Shown here: piece after piece, positions 1 to 10,138 of the stretch
Position numbering within the stretch: the stretch's first letter is position 1
Layout of the letters: every line of letters begins with the position of its first letter
NCBI RefSeq assembly: GCF_000213175.1
Contig: NW_009799179.1
Span: 7,673,981-7,737,980 of the forward strand
Length of the DNA: 64,000 bases
Reading direction: 5' to 3'
From: Neurospora tetrasperma FGSC 2508
Lineage: Eukaryota > Ascomycota > Sordariomycetes > Sordariales > Sordariaceae
Notes under the pieces: model-generated
What the model was told of the DNA's origin: nothing
The model's input: the letters and a program-made list of their open reading frames with translations, nothing else
Databases searched by the model: none
Position numbers and translations under genes: made by a program

Positions 1-11
1 TGGAGTTATAG

Positions 12-308
12 GTGACGGCGCCGGGTGGTAAGATCATGATCATTGGCATGGGTAATCCCATCCAGACGCTACCCATCTCTGCCGCTTCACTGAAGGAGGT
101 TGACCTCCTTGGCGTGTTTCGGTACGCAAATGCCTATCCAAAGGTGATTGAGCTGTTGGCTAGTGGGGATCCGCATCTCCCTGACCTTTCTAAGCTGGTG
201 ACGCAGCGGTATAGTGGTTTGGAAAGTATTCCCATGGCATTCGACATGGCGGCTAGGGTGAAGGACAATGAGGGGAAGTTGGTGTTGAAGGTTATGGTTG
301 ATATGTAG
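12..308 (+). CDS. Polyol/sorbitol-type zinc-dependent dehydrogenase, last exon (partial)
   Basis: C-terminal 98 residues of a medium-chain dehydrogenase of the sorbitol/xylitol/L-arabinitol dehydrogenase group, which oxidise sugar alcohols with NAD+. The piece opens with the end of the Rossmann fold (APGGKIMIIGMGNP), followed by EVDLLGVFRYANAYPKVIELLASG and a C-terminal block around LVTQRYSGLESIPMAFDMA, in the order usual for the family. The bases just before it read TTATAG, a good 3' splice site, and the frame is closed by that TAG, so this is an exon whose intron and upstream exons lie outside the window. Substrate cannot be told from this fragment. It converges on the aldo/keto reductase with 239 bp between the stop codons. 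Confidence 0.88.
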   Translation: MTAPGGKIMIIGMGNPIQTLPISAASLKEVDLLGVFRYANAYPKVIELLASGDPHLPDLSKLVTQRYSGLESIPMAFDMAARVKDNEGKLVLKVMVDM

Positions 309-547
309 AATGTCGATGCAGTTGAAATGCTGTAGGAAAGGAGAAATATGGTTAGATGAAAAGCACAAAGACACGATCAAAGAGATCAGTCGAGGTTATG
401 GTTCGCAGAGACGTATTTAACCTATTAGACATTGTAGACATGGCCAGTAGCATAAGAAATGCGTCTTTATGTCCATCACATGTTATTCTTAAAAGGTTTA
501 TTCACTCTAGTTAAGATATTACCTCACCAACCGGTACCTGGAACAAT

Positions 548-2116
548 CTACGACTTATCGGGGAACCCAAAATCCACGCCAAACGGCGGATACACATAGC
601 GCTGCACCTTACCCTCCTTAACCAACCCCTCCGAATAATCATTCAGTAGCTTCTGATCCTCAGCATCCAACTCGATCAGCTTGGCGTTAGTCTCGATACG
701 CTCCGGGTTTGTTGACTTGGGCAGAACGGTGCTTCCACGGTAAACTGTGGATTTGTTGTAAGTCTGTCAGCACTTCTGTTCCCTTTGTGTGTAGTTTCCC
801 GAGCAACGTCACTTTCTCGGAACCCTCGATAATGACAGGGAATAAACCTACGGTGATAACTCAACAACACAGTGGTAGGCTTGACCCCATGCTTCTCAGC
901 AATCTTAATCACCGGCTCGGCACTGGTCACGGGGCTACCGGTGCTGCCGAAGGGCGAGTACGCCATGATGTGAATGCCCTTCTCTTTGCAAAAGTCGACA
1001 ATTTCTTGCTGAGGCAGTTGCGGGTGGTTCTCAATTTGGTTGACGGCCGGAACGATCTTGGCGTGGGGGAGGAGCTCTTCGAGGTAGCGCTTGCTATACT
1101 GTTTGTTTGGGAAGGGGCTTAGGTTAACGGCCGCCATCATGAAGTTAGAGGTAACGAAGAAGGGACGGGATGGCTAAGGCTGGGTAGGGTGGGGTAGGAG
1201 GGTCATTAGAAAAAAGGCATACGTTGGAAACACCAATAGCCTTGGTCTTGCCGGACCCTACCAGCTTCTCCATGTTCTTCCAGATCTGGACGTGGCTGTA
1301 GTCGCGGAGAATGTCACGCTCGCCGTTGGGAAGCTTGGGGAATCTGTCATCGTTGCCTATGTGTCGTATTCGGTTCATCAGTCCACTAAGCGGCGACCTT
1401 TTTTCCTTTTCTTCTTCTTTTTTTTTTTTTCTTTTCTCTCTTCTTCTTTTTCGTATGCCAACTCAACGAACTTACCTTCAGGATTCATCAAAAGCGGCCA
1501 ATGCTGTCATAACCCAAATCACAATGCGTTAGCACCTTCCTCAACACATTTCTCATCCAATTCCACCCCCACCTTTACACAACCCCCTAAAGCCCCCCCC
1601 CCCCCCCAAAAAAAAAAAGCAAAGCAACTCACACCGGCGAGAGGGAAAAAGACTGAGGCAACATACCACCAAAAACAAATCAACATACTCCAAACCCAAA
1701 TTCCTCAAACTCTTTTCTAGCCCCTCCTGCGCACGGCTCGTGTACGTCGCCCATAGCTTGGTCACGACAAACACATCCTCACGCTTGACGATACCCTGGT
1801 CAAACGCCTCTTTCAAGCCGGCGCCGACATGCTCCTCGTTGCCGTAGCAGTAAGCCGTGTCGATGAGGCGGTATCCGGCTTTTAGGGCGGCGACGACGGC
1901 GTCTTTTACCAGGGTGGATTCGCCTTGCCAGGTGCCTGTTGAAGGAGGGTGAGGGGATGGGTTAGCTGCGTGCGAGGGGTGGAAGGGGGGGGTTTTGTGT
2001 GTTTAAGGGGGGAAGGGGACCTGAACGGGTGACAATGGTGAACAAACGGGAAACTTACCAAGTCCCAGCGCGGGAATGGTAGCTCCGGTGTTGAGCTTGA
2101 AGGTTTTGGTGGCCAT
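548..2116 (-). CDS. Aldo/keto reductase (GCY/xylose reductase-like), six exons, 310 aa
   Basis: NAD(P)H-dependent carbonyl reductase of the AKR superfamily, expected in the cytosol. Exons on the minus strand: 2116-2059, 1935-1667, 1503-1476, 1356-1223, 1098-852, 744-548; introns of 123, 163, 119, 124 and 107 nt with GTAAGT, GTATGT, GTAAGT, GTATGC and GTAGGT donors. The sum is 933 nt, exactly 311 codons. The spliced protein has the catalytic tetrad Asp45, Tyr50 (DTAYCYGNE), Lys79 (VVTKLW) and His110 (LVHWP), and the NADPH-binding segment LPKSTNPERIETN near the C-terminus. Exon 3 is only 28 nt and starts with the catalytic His codon. Intron 2 carries a C-run followed by an A-run and intron 3 a T-rich tract. 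Closest groups are glycerol/GCY and pentose reductases; the substrate is not decided by the sequence. Confidence 0.94.
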
Positions 2117-3409
2117 GATGGTTTTTGGGTGCTGGTGCTGGTGGTGAGGTATCTGGTTTTGTTTCCAACTTCGAAAGAGTCTGGTGTTGCTGCTGCTGGC
2201 AAGCTTCAATGAAGGAGTACGGAGAGTGAACAAGACAAGAAACGGCTACTTTTACACAGAAAACCCAGTTTTTGGGTTTGACTAGAAGTTATGATGCCAA
2301 CCAAGATTGAGAGTGGAATGGAAAGGCAGAGGAGGATTGACCAGTTATATCAAGTTACGTTCGAGGAGAAGGTTGTCCAGGGTTGGAGAACCGCACTGGA
2401 CATTCGGCCAAATGGCAATCGGCGTTGGAGCGTGGGGGGTAGTAATGGTGTTATCGATTCCGAGCAAGCTACATGTTTATAATGATTCTGTTTTTTCATG
2501 TTATCCGTACCTGACTAGGTAATCATGAGACCGAAAATTTCGGTTGTAATTATTCATTGACAAGCGTGGATGGGGGTAACAACATCGACACGCCATTGTG
2601 TAACTCGAACATCGTGAACTTGGGTTTGAGGCGTCCAGAAACCCGGCACTCGGGGCTGCTGTTCTTTTCGTGTTTAGTCAGTACACGATGGCATTCGGCG
2701 TTTCGTCAAGATATCAGACAGTACTTCGAAGGTGGGATATCGACAACCTCGCCAATGAAAGCCCCAGCAACAAACATCCTCTCACCTTACCCCGCGAAAC
2801 TTGGCTGAATCTAACAAGGGCCTCGGCGGAACGATTGCCCCTCTATCGGAATGAGACCTTGCTGTGGTGTCGGTCCGTTCTACACTTAGATAGTGGTAAC
2901 AGTGAGTGGATCGTGTTCCCTTGTCTCTGGGTTTCTTCCTGGGGCTCGAGCGGAAAGCATTAGTTCCAGGTACCGAAGCTGAGTGGAACGGAAATGATTA
3001 CAGTTGCAGGAACCGGGGGAGTGGAGTGCTTAGTCTAAATCGATTCCCTTTATTGGTGGCATTTAGCGTAAGCGAGTTCCGTCGGTTAAACATTTGTTGA
3101 CCATAGATGAACCGAGAGCGAACCTTGAGTCTTGATCCCTATGCTGAAGTCCAACTTCCTCGGCAAGTAGGTATAAACAATCAAATGCTCCCACCGACCA
3201 TCCAGAGGTATACTTGAGGCCTCTATCAGCCTTGCAAGAGGTTATGTTGTGAAACAGTAAACGGACATGGAAGAGCGCATGCAAAAAAGAACCGCGACTT
3301 CATGAGGAAGAGAAAATGTATAATTAATGCATAAAGTCTACAAGAGACGCCTCTGCATGCATTATAAAGAAGAAGTATAATATTACTGAAACGCCGCCAA
3401 AACTGCCGT
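2117..3409. other. Intergenic region between aldo/keto reductase and sed5
   Basis: Promoter side of the reductase gene and 3' side of sed5. Open frames here are short, without recognisable protein features, and overlap on both strands. A small perfect inverted repeat (ACCGAAA-A-TTTCGGT) lies at 2529-2543. I see no gene. Confidence 0.6.
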
Positions 3410-4556
3410 CTACCCGGCAATTAATACCCAGAGAAGGAAGAAAATCATCTACGAAGTCGCACAGCGTTAGAGTTTTATGCAGGGCATAGGTAACAGAGCA
3501 GGGATATTGGGCTTACCAAAACACCAAACATCTTGGCTAAGAGCCATCTATTACTTGAAACACGGCTCCAATATTTGAGCAGTTCTTTTTGCGCGCCTTC
3601 GACGTTCTCTACCACGTCCTCTCTGCATGGTGTGTTAGTACAGTGCTGGTGTGTCGAGCGTCTCGAGACAAACTTACGTGTTGGCATCAATTCTTTGTAT
3701 CATCTCAGATTGTTCGCTGACCATGGCCGCGAGCTGCCCAAAAATGGAACCCAGCTCATTGATAGTCGACTCAATAGCCTCGATCGCTTGCCCTCGTTGT
3801 TGGACGTAGGTGTTTTGGCCTTCCTCCAACATCTGGAGCTGCATCTGCTGATCTCCCATCGGGTTCAGCGAGATCAGATCTTGCTGCCCTGGCGCTGGCG
3901 TTCCCCTACTAGGCGTGCCGTATAGAGGTGACGCAGATTGTTGCAAGGAAGCATGTGCGTGCTGACCTACTGACGAGACGAAGTTCTCAGTCCTCGACCT
4001 CGACGCCTGAATGTTCTTGGTTCTGATTTCGAGCACGTCCTTGAAATTAGCACCAACATCTCCCAGCTTGCCCTGTAGGAGCAGGAGAATGTTTTTGTTG
4101 TTCTCCCCTTCTTGGTCGGGCTTCGGGTGCAGACGTCTAGAGAGATCTTGCAGGTTCCTGATCTTCTCGTTCAACGAAGACAGGTCTTGCTTGATGACGA
4201 AGGTCAACTAACATGATGGTTAGCCAGCCAGATATGGAGTCGAGGCGCGCAAAGATCAAGCGCATGACCCAGCTTACCTCGTTGATTTCGACAGGCCTGT
4301 CATCGAAAAGAGTCTTCTTCTTGGCCAGCTGTGCTAGCTTTTCCAGCTTGGCCATTGTCGCAGAGATACCCCTTCCAATCTCTGCAGCCCCCCTCGCAAA
4401 CTCAGACCTTCTGGGCTGGGCATCGCTGCTGGCAGCATGTTGTTGAGCGGTGTCCAGAAGTCGCTGCTTTCCCGGCTTTGTGGCCTGCCTACGCTGGGCA
4501 GCCGCAACAATCTGTCGGAACTCTTCCGTTCGGTCGTTGATGGCAAAGACAGCCAT
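3410..4556 (-). CDS. sed5: Sed5 / syntaxin-5 Qa-SNARE, four exons, 317 aa
   Basis: Tail-anchored t-SNARE of the cis-Golgi that pairs with ER-derived vesicle SNAREs in ER-Golgi and intra-Golgi fusion. Exons on the minus strand: 4556-4278, 4207-3678, 3622-3517, 3448-3410; introns of 70, 55 and 68 nt; total 954 nt, 318 codons. The N-terminus MAVFAINDRTEEFRQIV matches the Sed5 N-peptide, which in yeast binds the SM protein Sly1. An Habc-like helical region follows (about residues 50-190). The SNARE helix is about residues 228-290, with the zero-layer glutamine at about Gln259 (SEQSEM). The last exon, 39 nt, encodes most of the C-terminal membrane anchor (MIFFLLWVLIAG). All parts expected for a functional protein are present. 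Confidence 0.96.
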
Positions 4557-6785
4557 AATTAGAGGTGTATCGATATATGATGAGGCGGTAGTCCGTCCGT
4601 TTCCAACAGCAAATCGCGGGGAATGGGTCGTAGAGGGGCGCGTGTACCCCTGAGCAGCCGGCACGCGGTTAAGTCGTTATCAATAACACGTCGGAGTTCG
4701 TAAGTCAGGAATCGAAACGTCGTCAACTTTGTCAATCGCGACCGGGGGCGAATGCGACTCGTAGGCTGCAAGTTTGCGGAGGAGATTATGGATTGGCAAA
4801 GTGGAAATGGGCGGATCCGGGGGATGCGGCGGGAGCGAGGCTAATTCGCAACTGGCGAGGACGTCGGCGGCTCGTCGTGTGTGTTAATTGAAGGTCGTAT
4901 GTTTGAAAGGCGCTACAAGATGTACTCGCAATGACGTATGAATGAGTGGCGGTGTTGTATGTTCGTCGTCGTGGTCGTGGTCGTCGCCGTCGTCGAGTCA
5001 AATGGTTGGTGTCGTGGTCGTCGAGGTTGAACAAAGCTCCTCCGTTGTTGTCATCAGCGACGGGAGTTCGATAAAGGGAAAACGTGGTTACTTTACTTAC
5101 ATAGTTTCAGGAGGGCCCGTGACGCTGCAGTGTGTGGCTCGGCCCCTGCAGTTGAGCAAGAAAAGCTCACAGTGCAGAAATCCAAAGCTGATTGACCAAG
5201 ACACTGTTCTTAAGCATTCAGTTAAACTATTTGATTGGACATCAGCCCAGTCTTTTTAAAGAAGCAACATCCCGATCAACCTCGAAGTCGACGACACCTC
5301 GGCACTGCAATTCTTAGTTCTTTCACATTGTATTTTTTTGCCACTCTTTGGAATAGTATGGTTGCCCCCATACTCAAACCCAAAAGCCCAAGAATGGGAA
5401 AAGAATTCTTGGTTATCCGAGCTAGGTGTGAGATGTGACTAGAGGTAGGTATGTCATGTTTACATGATGGGGTCTGTCAAGACGCTTGAATGCCCCTGGC
5501 CTCTGGGTTACTGCATTTTTGACCCACTGCGGCCCATGGATTTGGGGTACATGAGTGAACGTCAGGCCGGGCGCTTGGAGCTGAGCGGTACCAAAACCCA
5601 AGGCCTGTCACTGCAGCGCCAGCAAGGGTGGAACGCCATTAGCATCGATCGAGGCGCAACCAAATTAAGAATCAAGTATGTAGATAAACACGGATGAAAT
5701 CCAGGGTATCATTTCTAAAGCCTTTGTTACTTCCTTTGAACTAGGGCTTCACAAAATCAAACAACTTGCTGTACTCCTACTTCTTATTTAAATGGGATTT
5801 CCCCCCTGTCCTGGCGAGTGATGTGCTTTGCTGAGGTCTGCATGCCCTGTAGAAGCGTCGCCGTGAAGGTCCTCTCTCCAGATACCTATACTTGACTAAA
5901 CAATTGAATGCAAATTATCGGTACTTGCCCCTTGTGTAGTGAGTTCGTAAACCCAAAAGAAGCTTCCCTTCGGCTTCACTTCACTTACCTCTACCCAAGA
6001 GGTCTACCTAGAGGTACGAATACTACCTTACATATCCTGAAAATGTAGAGCCACAGGTTTCTTTCTCTAACTGCATCCGCGGCCGAGTGCGGTGGCATTC
6101 AGTTAGTGCCTTACAGAGTGGAGAGTCTAATAGCCTGTCTCATTTAAGCTCGCCCCACGTCCGCCTGACGTTCCAATGCTGCCCTGGGCTGCTGATCCTA
6201 GCCGCGGTCCCGGACCATAATCTTCAACGAGAGGAAAGAGCAGGGGCATGAATGGATGCAGTGTCATCTGGTCAACTGCCAGCGCAAGTCCAACATTTCA
6301 GTTTCACGTCCCAATGTCCGTCTTCGCGATTTCAGTCTCCCTTCGAACTGAATCCTCCATCCTCGTATCCAACCGTTTCCCACCCTCGAACTTTCTTTTG
6401 CGACTCTTCAGTTCCGTCACACATTTACACATCCATTTCCCCCTCTAGTTACCAGTATATTGCGCTACTTTCAACTAATTAATCGGCCAGCCAACCGACC
6501 AGCCATTCACTACCACCAACCTAATCTTCGCCATTTGCCTTGCCTTTCTCTGCGTTCCTCCAGTCATCCTTTCACATCGGACAGACCGTAGACACTTTCG
6601 ACGCCACGGATACACATCTTCGAACCTGCTTATCGAATTCTCAGAATCCGGCCCGCAATACATTACGGGATACGCCAGGCTGCAGAAGGCTACTTTTACC
6701 TGAGAATTGTCTGGCATCCGATTTCGGTTCTATTTTCATTCGACTCGACAGCGCTACTCTGTCGCCTGCTTGTACATATCGGCGC
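4557..6785. other. Intergenic region / leader upstream of the 1074-aa gene
   Basis: Contains the divergent promoters of sed5 (left) and the 1074-residue protein gene (right). A GTC/GTG-rich trinucleotide tract lies near 4963-5015. From about 6240 to 6780 the plus strand is rich in C and T, as is usual for long fungal 5' leaders. No coding gene recognised. Confidence 0.55.
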
Positions 6786-6830
6786 ATGCCACAACGACGC
6801 TCATCGCCATAAAGACTAACGGCCAATGCC

Positions 6831-6914
6831 ATGGACGGGACATACGGGAATATCTACCCGACAAACAATAACCCACTGTCAGTTGCCCTGCTTCTAGCCT
6901 CCCCCTTTCCGTAA
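6831..6914 (+). promoter_or_regulatory. Upstream ORF overlapping the start codon of the 1074-aa gene (TAATG)
   Basis: An ATG at 6831 opens 27 codons that end in TAA at 6912-6914; the last A is the first base of the main ATG (6914-6916). Two further upstream ATGs, at 6786 (eight codons) and 6826 (about 23 codons), open other short frames. If transcription starts upstream of these, ribosomes must reinitiate or leaky-scan to reach the main frame. The transcription start is not known from sequence, and a leader intron could remove some of these ATGs. Confidence 0.45.
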
Positions 6915-9900
6915 TGCCCGAGCAGGTCGCTTCTCAGCCCGCAGTCGCTAAAGGCCCGTCCGACACCACACACAGAAACCCCCGCGCTCCGGATTCGAAC
7001 AACAAATACCAAATCAACGTCAACCGCTCAAAGACGAGAAAATGGGCCAACTTCAAGCCACAGAACTACGACGGCGATGATTGGGGAAGCGAGGAATATG
7101 ACGATGTTGACTCGGAACGTCCACCAGCCCCTCCACAGCCCGCCAGGCAGTACCAGCCATATACACCAGCATTGCATCTACAAACTCAGCAAACGCCAGC
7201 TGCTCCCTCGGGCCGTATCGCTCAGATGGTAGCGGCCTCTTCCACGCCGACGACACCGAATGCCCTGGAACGATCAGGCACCTTTGGACAGCCTCAATCC
7301 GATGCGCCACGGACTAGTTCACCCGTCGTTGGAGGTAAACAGGTTCTTCCGTCTATGATGCGTGTAGCTACGATGCCCCAGAATGTTGGCCCGCCGGCCT
7401 CTACGCAATTCCCCCCTCGCAAGAGCAGTATGGGTCCTCGCGACATCCCAAACATGACTGACCCGACCCGCCAACCCAGGTCTACCACTTGGGCCGTCCC
7501 AACGCAAAGACCGTGGTCAGACGCTCGATCAGCTTCCCCCAACTTCAGCTCTCCGATATCGTCCAACAAACCGCTGCCCCTCCCCCGACCTACTGATGTA
7601 TATCGACGGATGGGAGACGACAATAGCGCGGAGCTGCAATCTTCGAGACGAGGAAAACAGGGAGAGCCGGATAACGTGGCTCCCACTGCGGGCCTAAACC
7701 CGGGACTCGGTCGCCAGGAGCGTCGAGGTAGTGCTGCGGGGAATGAAGGTGGTGATAATTCGTGGGGCCGGAGGCCGAGTCTAGCTCCAGTGATGGAGCA
7801 AAATAGCGAGCACGGGGCCGAAGGACCGCTCGCCGGACCTACGTCGAGTGACTTTGGTGTCAAACCTGCCGCTTTTGGGGAAGAGGAGGACAAGCTACGG
7901 CGGTTCTCAACAAGTCCCACACTGCCAAATCTTACGCGCTTGTCAGGGTTCGGAGAAGATCTATTTTCTGCTCGGTTTTCAGTTTTGGCGCCTCAACTGG
8001 CTTCCATCCCAGACATATCGAACCCTTCCAGTCCAGCAAAGTCTCTTGAACCAGAAGGGATCTCCGGAGATGAACGTACCGAAAAGGGTGGTAACTCAGA
8101 AAACGGTATCGTTACACCAGCAAATCCCATTGTGGCGCCTATCTCGCTGCCAGTCGCCGAACCTATGTCTGCCGCACAAGCGCCATCACCTTCGATGGGG
8201 GGTGCCGCGGTGTCTGACGCAACACCGCAGTTGGCACAGAAAGCAATTCGCTCTGGATCACCGCCTAACGAGTCTGTTGGGCTGCGGTACAGCCACGACG
8301 ATGCTAATCAATCCCATGCAGTTGTCAACGCTCCTCAACAACTGCCATCTACAATGAAAACTCCACAGGAAAAAAATATATCTGAAATGGACAAACAACC
8401 TGTCCGCCCGCGCCTGCCAGGTGGCTGGGTAACCGAAACATTATCCACGCCGAGCGAAACCCCCCCGCTGGCTCGTAACGATACTTTTTCGAGCATGACG
8501 AGCAACTTCCCCCAGCCTCCAAGTGCGTCACTCGTCGCCAGATCCCATGCTGATGCTGAACGTGCGTCAACTGGCGATCAATCTCAGCAGCACGACTCAA
8601 GCGGAACGAGTGAAGCAGTTATCGAATCCTTTCATTCGACATCTGACGGGGAAGCTGCTCAGACAACACCCCCCTCAGTTAAAGACATCCACGCAAGTCT
8701 TGCACCGACAATGGAACCTTCAAAACACCGGGACATCACTCCGACTGCACCATTGAACTTTAATCGTGGTTTGCTAGGGATTAACTCTGCCGAGCCATTG
8801 CACGTGCTACCTTCGCCAAATATGGGTGGTGGCTCGACCTTGACTACGCCCGGCGACTCCCCAGTCAAGGAAAGTGATCTGCTTAGGGATGAGATAACCA
8901 AATTTTTAGGTGACCCCGAGATATCTGGCAGCTTTCTGGATATCAGTCGGTCATCGACAACACCAAACCATCCAGTTGCAGATGCTACCCGAGAGAGCAG
9001 CTATTTCGGAGATGTCTACGATGACTATTTTGCTGCGAGCGAGGACAACCAAAGTCAAACCAAACCGGGGGCTACCACGCAACCGTCTGCAACAGAAAAA
9101 CCTACACTCGTGGCGGCTGGCACGTCAAAGGGTGGTGTTGTAGCGCCTCTCTCTGTCGCTACCTCTACAAGTTCTGGATCTGGTGCCGCTGCTTCGGTCT
9201 CCAGGCAAGATGCAACTAAGGAATCGGTTGGGGCCATTGAGTTGCGGCGTCGTTTTTCCTGGGAAAGACCCTCCGAGCAGGATTCCTCAAACGCTCCTGA
9301 AGTGGATACTACCTACCAGGTAGAGCAAAAGTCCCGGAGCTCTGGCCCTGATGGTGTTTCCTTCACTCCGACAACGCCGGCTGCGGAAAAGATTGGGGAG
9401 ACAATGGCGCTCACGCGGTCGAATACCAACGAACTCCTTTCTATTTCAACGGAAACTGCAAGTAAGCCGGGGACGCCCAATGCCGTAACAGAAGGCAATA
9501 TGCTTCCATCACGGTCAATGGTGGACCTGGCTTCTCCCATGTCTGCTGGCTCAGATGAGGATTCTGAATCCCGCCGTCGAGCCTTGTCCATGGGTCAAGA
9601 TAAGATTCTTGCTCAACCTTCAGAGCACCATTCGGCCTTTGAGGACAATACTTCCAGCCGCTCCGGCTCATTGGAGCCCAAAAGCCCGGTCAATATCTTA
9701 TCGTTTCGGCAAATTATGGATATGCCTTCATCATCGGATCGACTCAAACACTATAACGAAACTCGACTGCAGTTTGCCGTTATTGATACGGGATTGGATG
9801 AGTGGCTCATGGCTATGAGATCCAAATATCCCGAACACTCGAACGCTACGTCCTCGTTCAAAGACTCATTGGCAATCCCTGTTACGTCAATGGATGTGCA

Positions 9901-10138
9901 GCAAAGCGGAGATGCTGTGGCACTCAGTCCGGGTTATTCTCAGCAAGGCGGACGGCCAGGAACTAATATGCCAATGCCGCCATCCTTGCCTTATGGGCAC
10001 TCGGGTTTTGCACATTCAAGCCAGCAGGTTGGGACTAAAGGCAAAGAACTCCTTTTCGCAGCTGGTAAGGCTGGAAAGGGTCTGCTCAGCAAAGGAAAGA
10101 GCAAGTTGAGGGGAACTAGCGATAAGGTATTTTTCTAG
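6914..10138 (+). CDS. Large disordered fungal protein, 1074 aa, single exon
   Basis: I do not recognise a named function. The uninterrupted frame encodes a Ser/Pro/Thr/Gln-rich, mostly disordered protein with three islands that look conserved: an N-terminal segment (RSKTRKWANF followed by YDGDDWG), a central one (LRRFSTSPTLPNLTRLSGFG, about residues 327-346), and a C-terminal block at about 930-985 (FRQIMDMPSSSDRLKHYNET, then DTGLDEWL and PEH). The end is basic and Gly/Lys-rich (GKGLLSKGKSKLRG) and finishes DKVFF. I recall this arrangement from hypothetical proteins of many filamentous ascomycetes, but that is memory, not a search. The start is the first ATG after the overlapping upstream frame. 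It lies head-to-tail with the 1979-residue gene, about 2 kb apart. Confidence 0.85.
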   Translation: MPEQVASQPAVAKGPSDTTHRNPRAPDSNNKYQINVNRSKTRKWANFKPQNYDGDDWGSEEYDDVDSERPPAPPQPARQYQPYTPALHLQTQQTPAAPSGRIAQMVAASSTPTTPNALERSGTFGQPQSDAPRTSSPVVGGKQVLPSMMRVATMPQNVGPPASTQFPPRKSSMGPRDIPNMTDPTRQPRSTTWAVPTQRPWSDARSASPNFSSPISSNKPLPLPRPTDVYRRMGDDNSAELQSSRRGKQGEPDNVAPTAGLNPGLGRQERRGSAAGNEGGDNSWGRRPSLAPVMEQNSEHGAEGPLAGPTSSDFGVKPAAFGEEEDKLRRFSTSPTLPNLTRLSGFGEDLFSARFSVLAPQLASIPDISNPSSPAKSLEPEGISGDERTEKGGNSENGIVTPANPIVAPISLPVAEPMSAAQAPSPSMGGAAVSDATPQLAQKAIRSGSPPNESVGLRYSHDDANQSHAVVNAPQQLPSTMKTPQEKNISEMDKQPVRPRLPGGWVTETLSTPSETPPLARNDTFSSMTSNFPQPPSASLVARSHADAERASTGDQSQQHDSSGTSEAVIESFHSTSDGEAAQTTPPSVKDIHASLAPTMEPSKHRDITPTAPLNFNRGLLGINSAEPLHVLPSPNMGGGSTLTTPGDSPVKESDLLRDEITKFLGDPEISGSFLDISRSSTTPNHPVADATRESSYFGDVYDDYFAASEDNQSQTKPGATTQPSATEKPTLVAAGTSKGGVVAPLSVATSTSSGSGAAASVSRQDATKESVGAIELRRRFSWERPSEQDSSNAPEVDTTYQVEQKSRSSGPDGVSFTPTTPAAEKIGETMALTRSNTNELLSISTETASKPGTPNAVTEGNMLPSRSMVDLASPMSAGSDEDSESRRRALSMGQDKILAQPSEHHSAFEDNTSSRSGSLEPKSPVNILSFRQIMDMPSSSDRLKHYNETRLQFAVIDTGLDEWLMAMRSKYPEHSNATSSFKDSLAIPVTSMDVQQSGDAVALSPGYSQQGGRPGTNMPMPPSLPYGHSGFAHSSQQVGTKGKELLFAAGKAGKGLLSKGKSKLRGTSDKVFF

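Noticed and set aside
2529-2543. Small perfect inverted repeat ACCGAAA-A-TTTCGGT
   Set aside because: Too short to mean anything without conservation or expression data.
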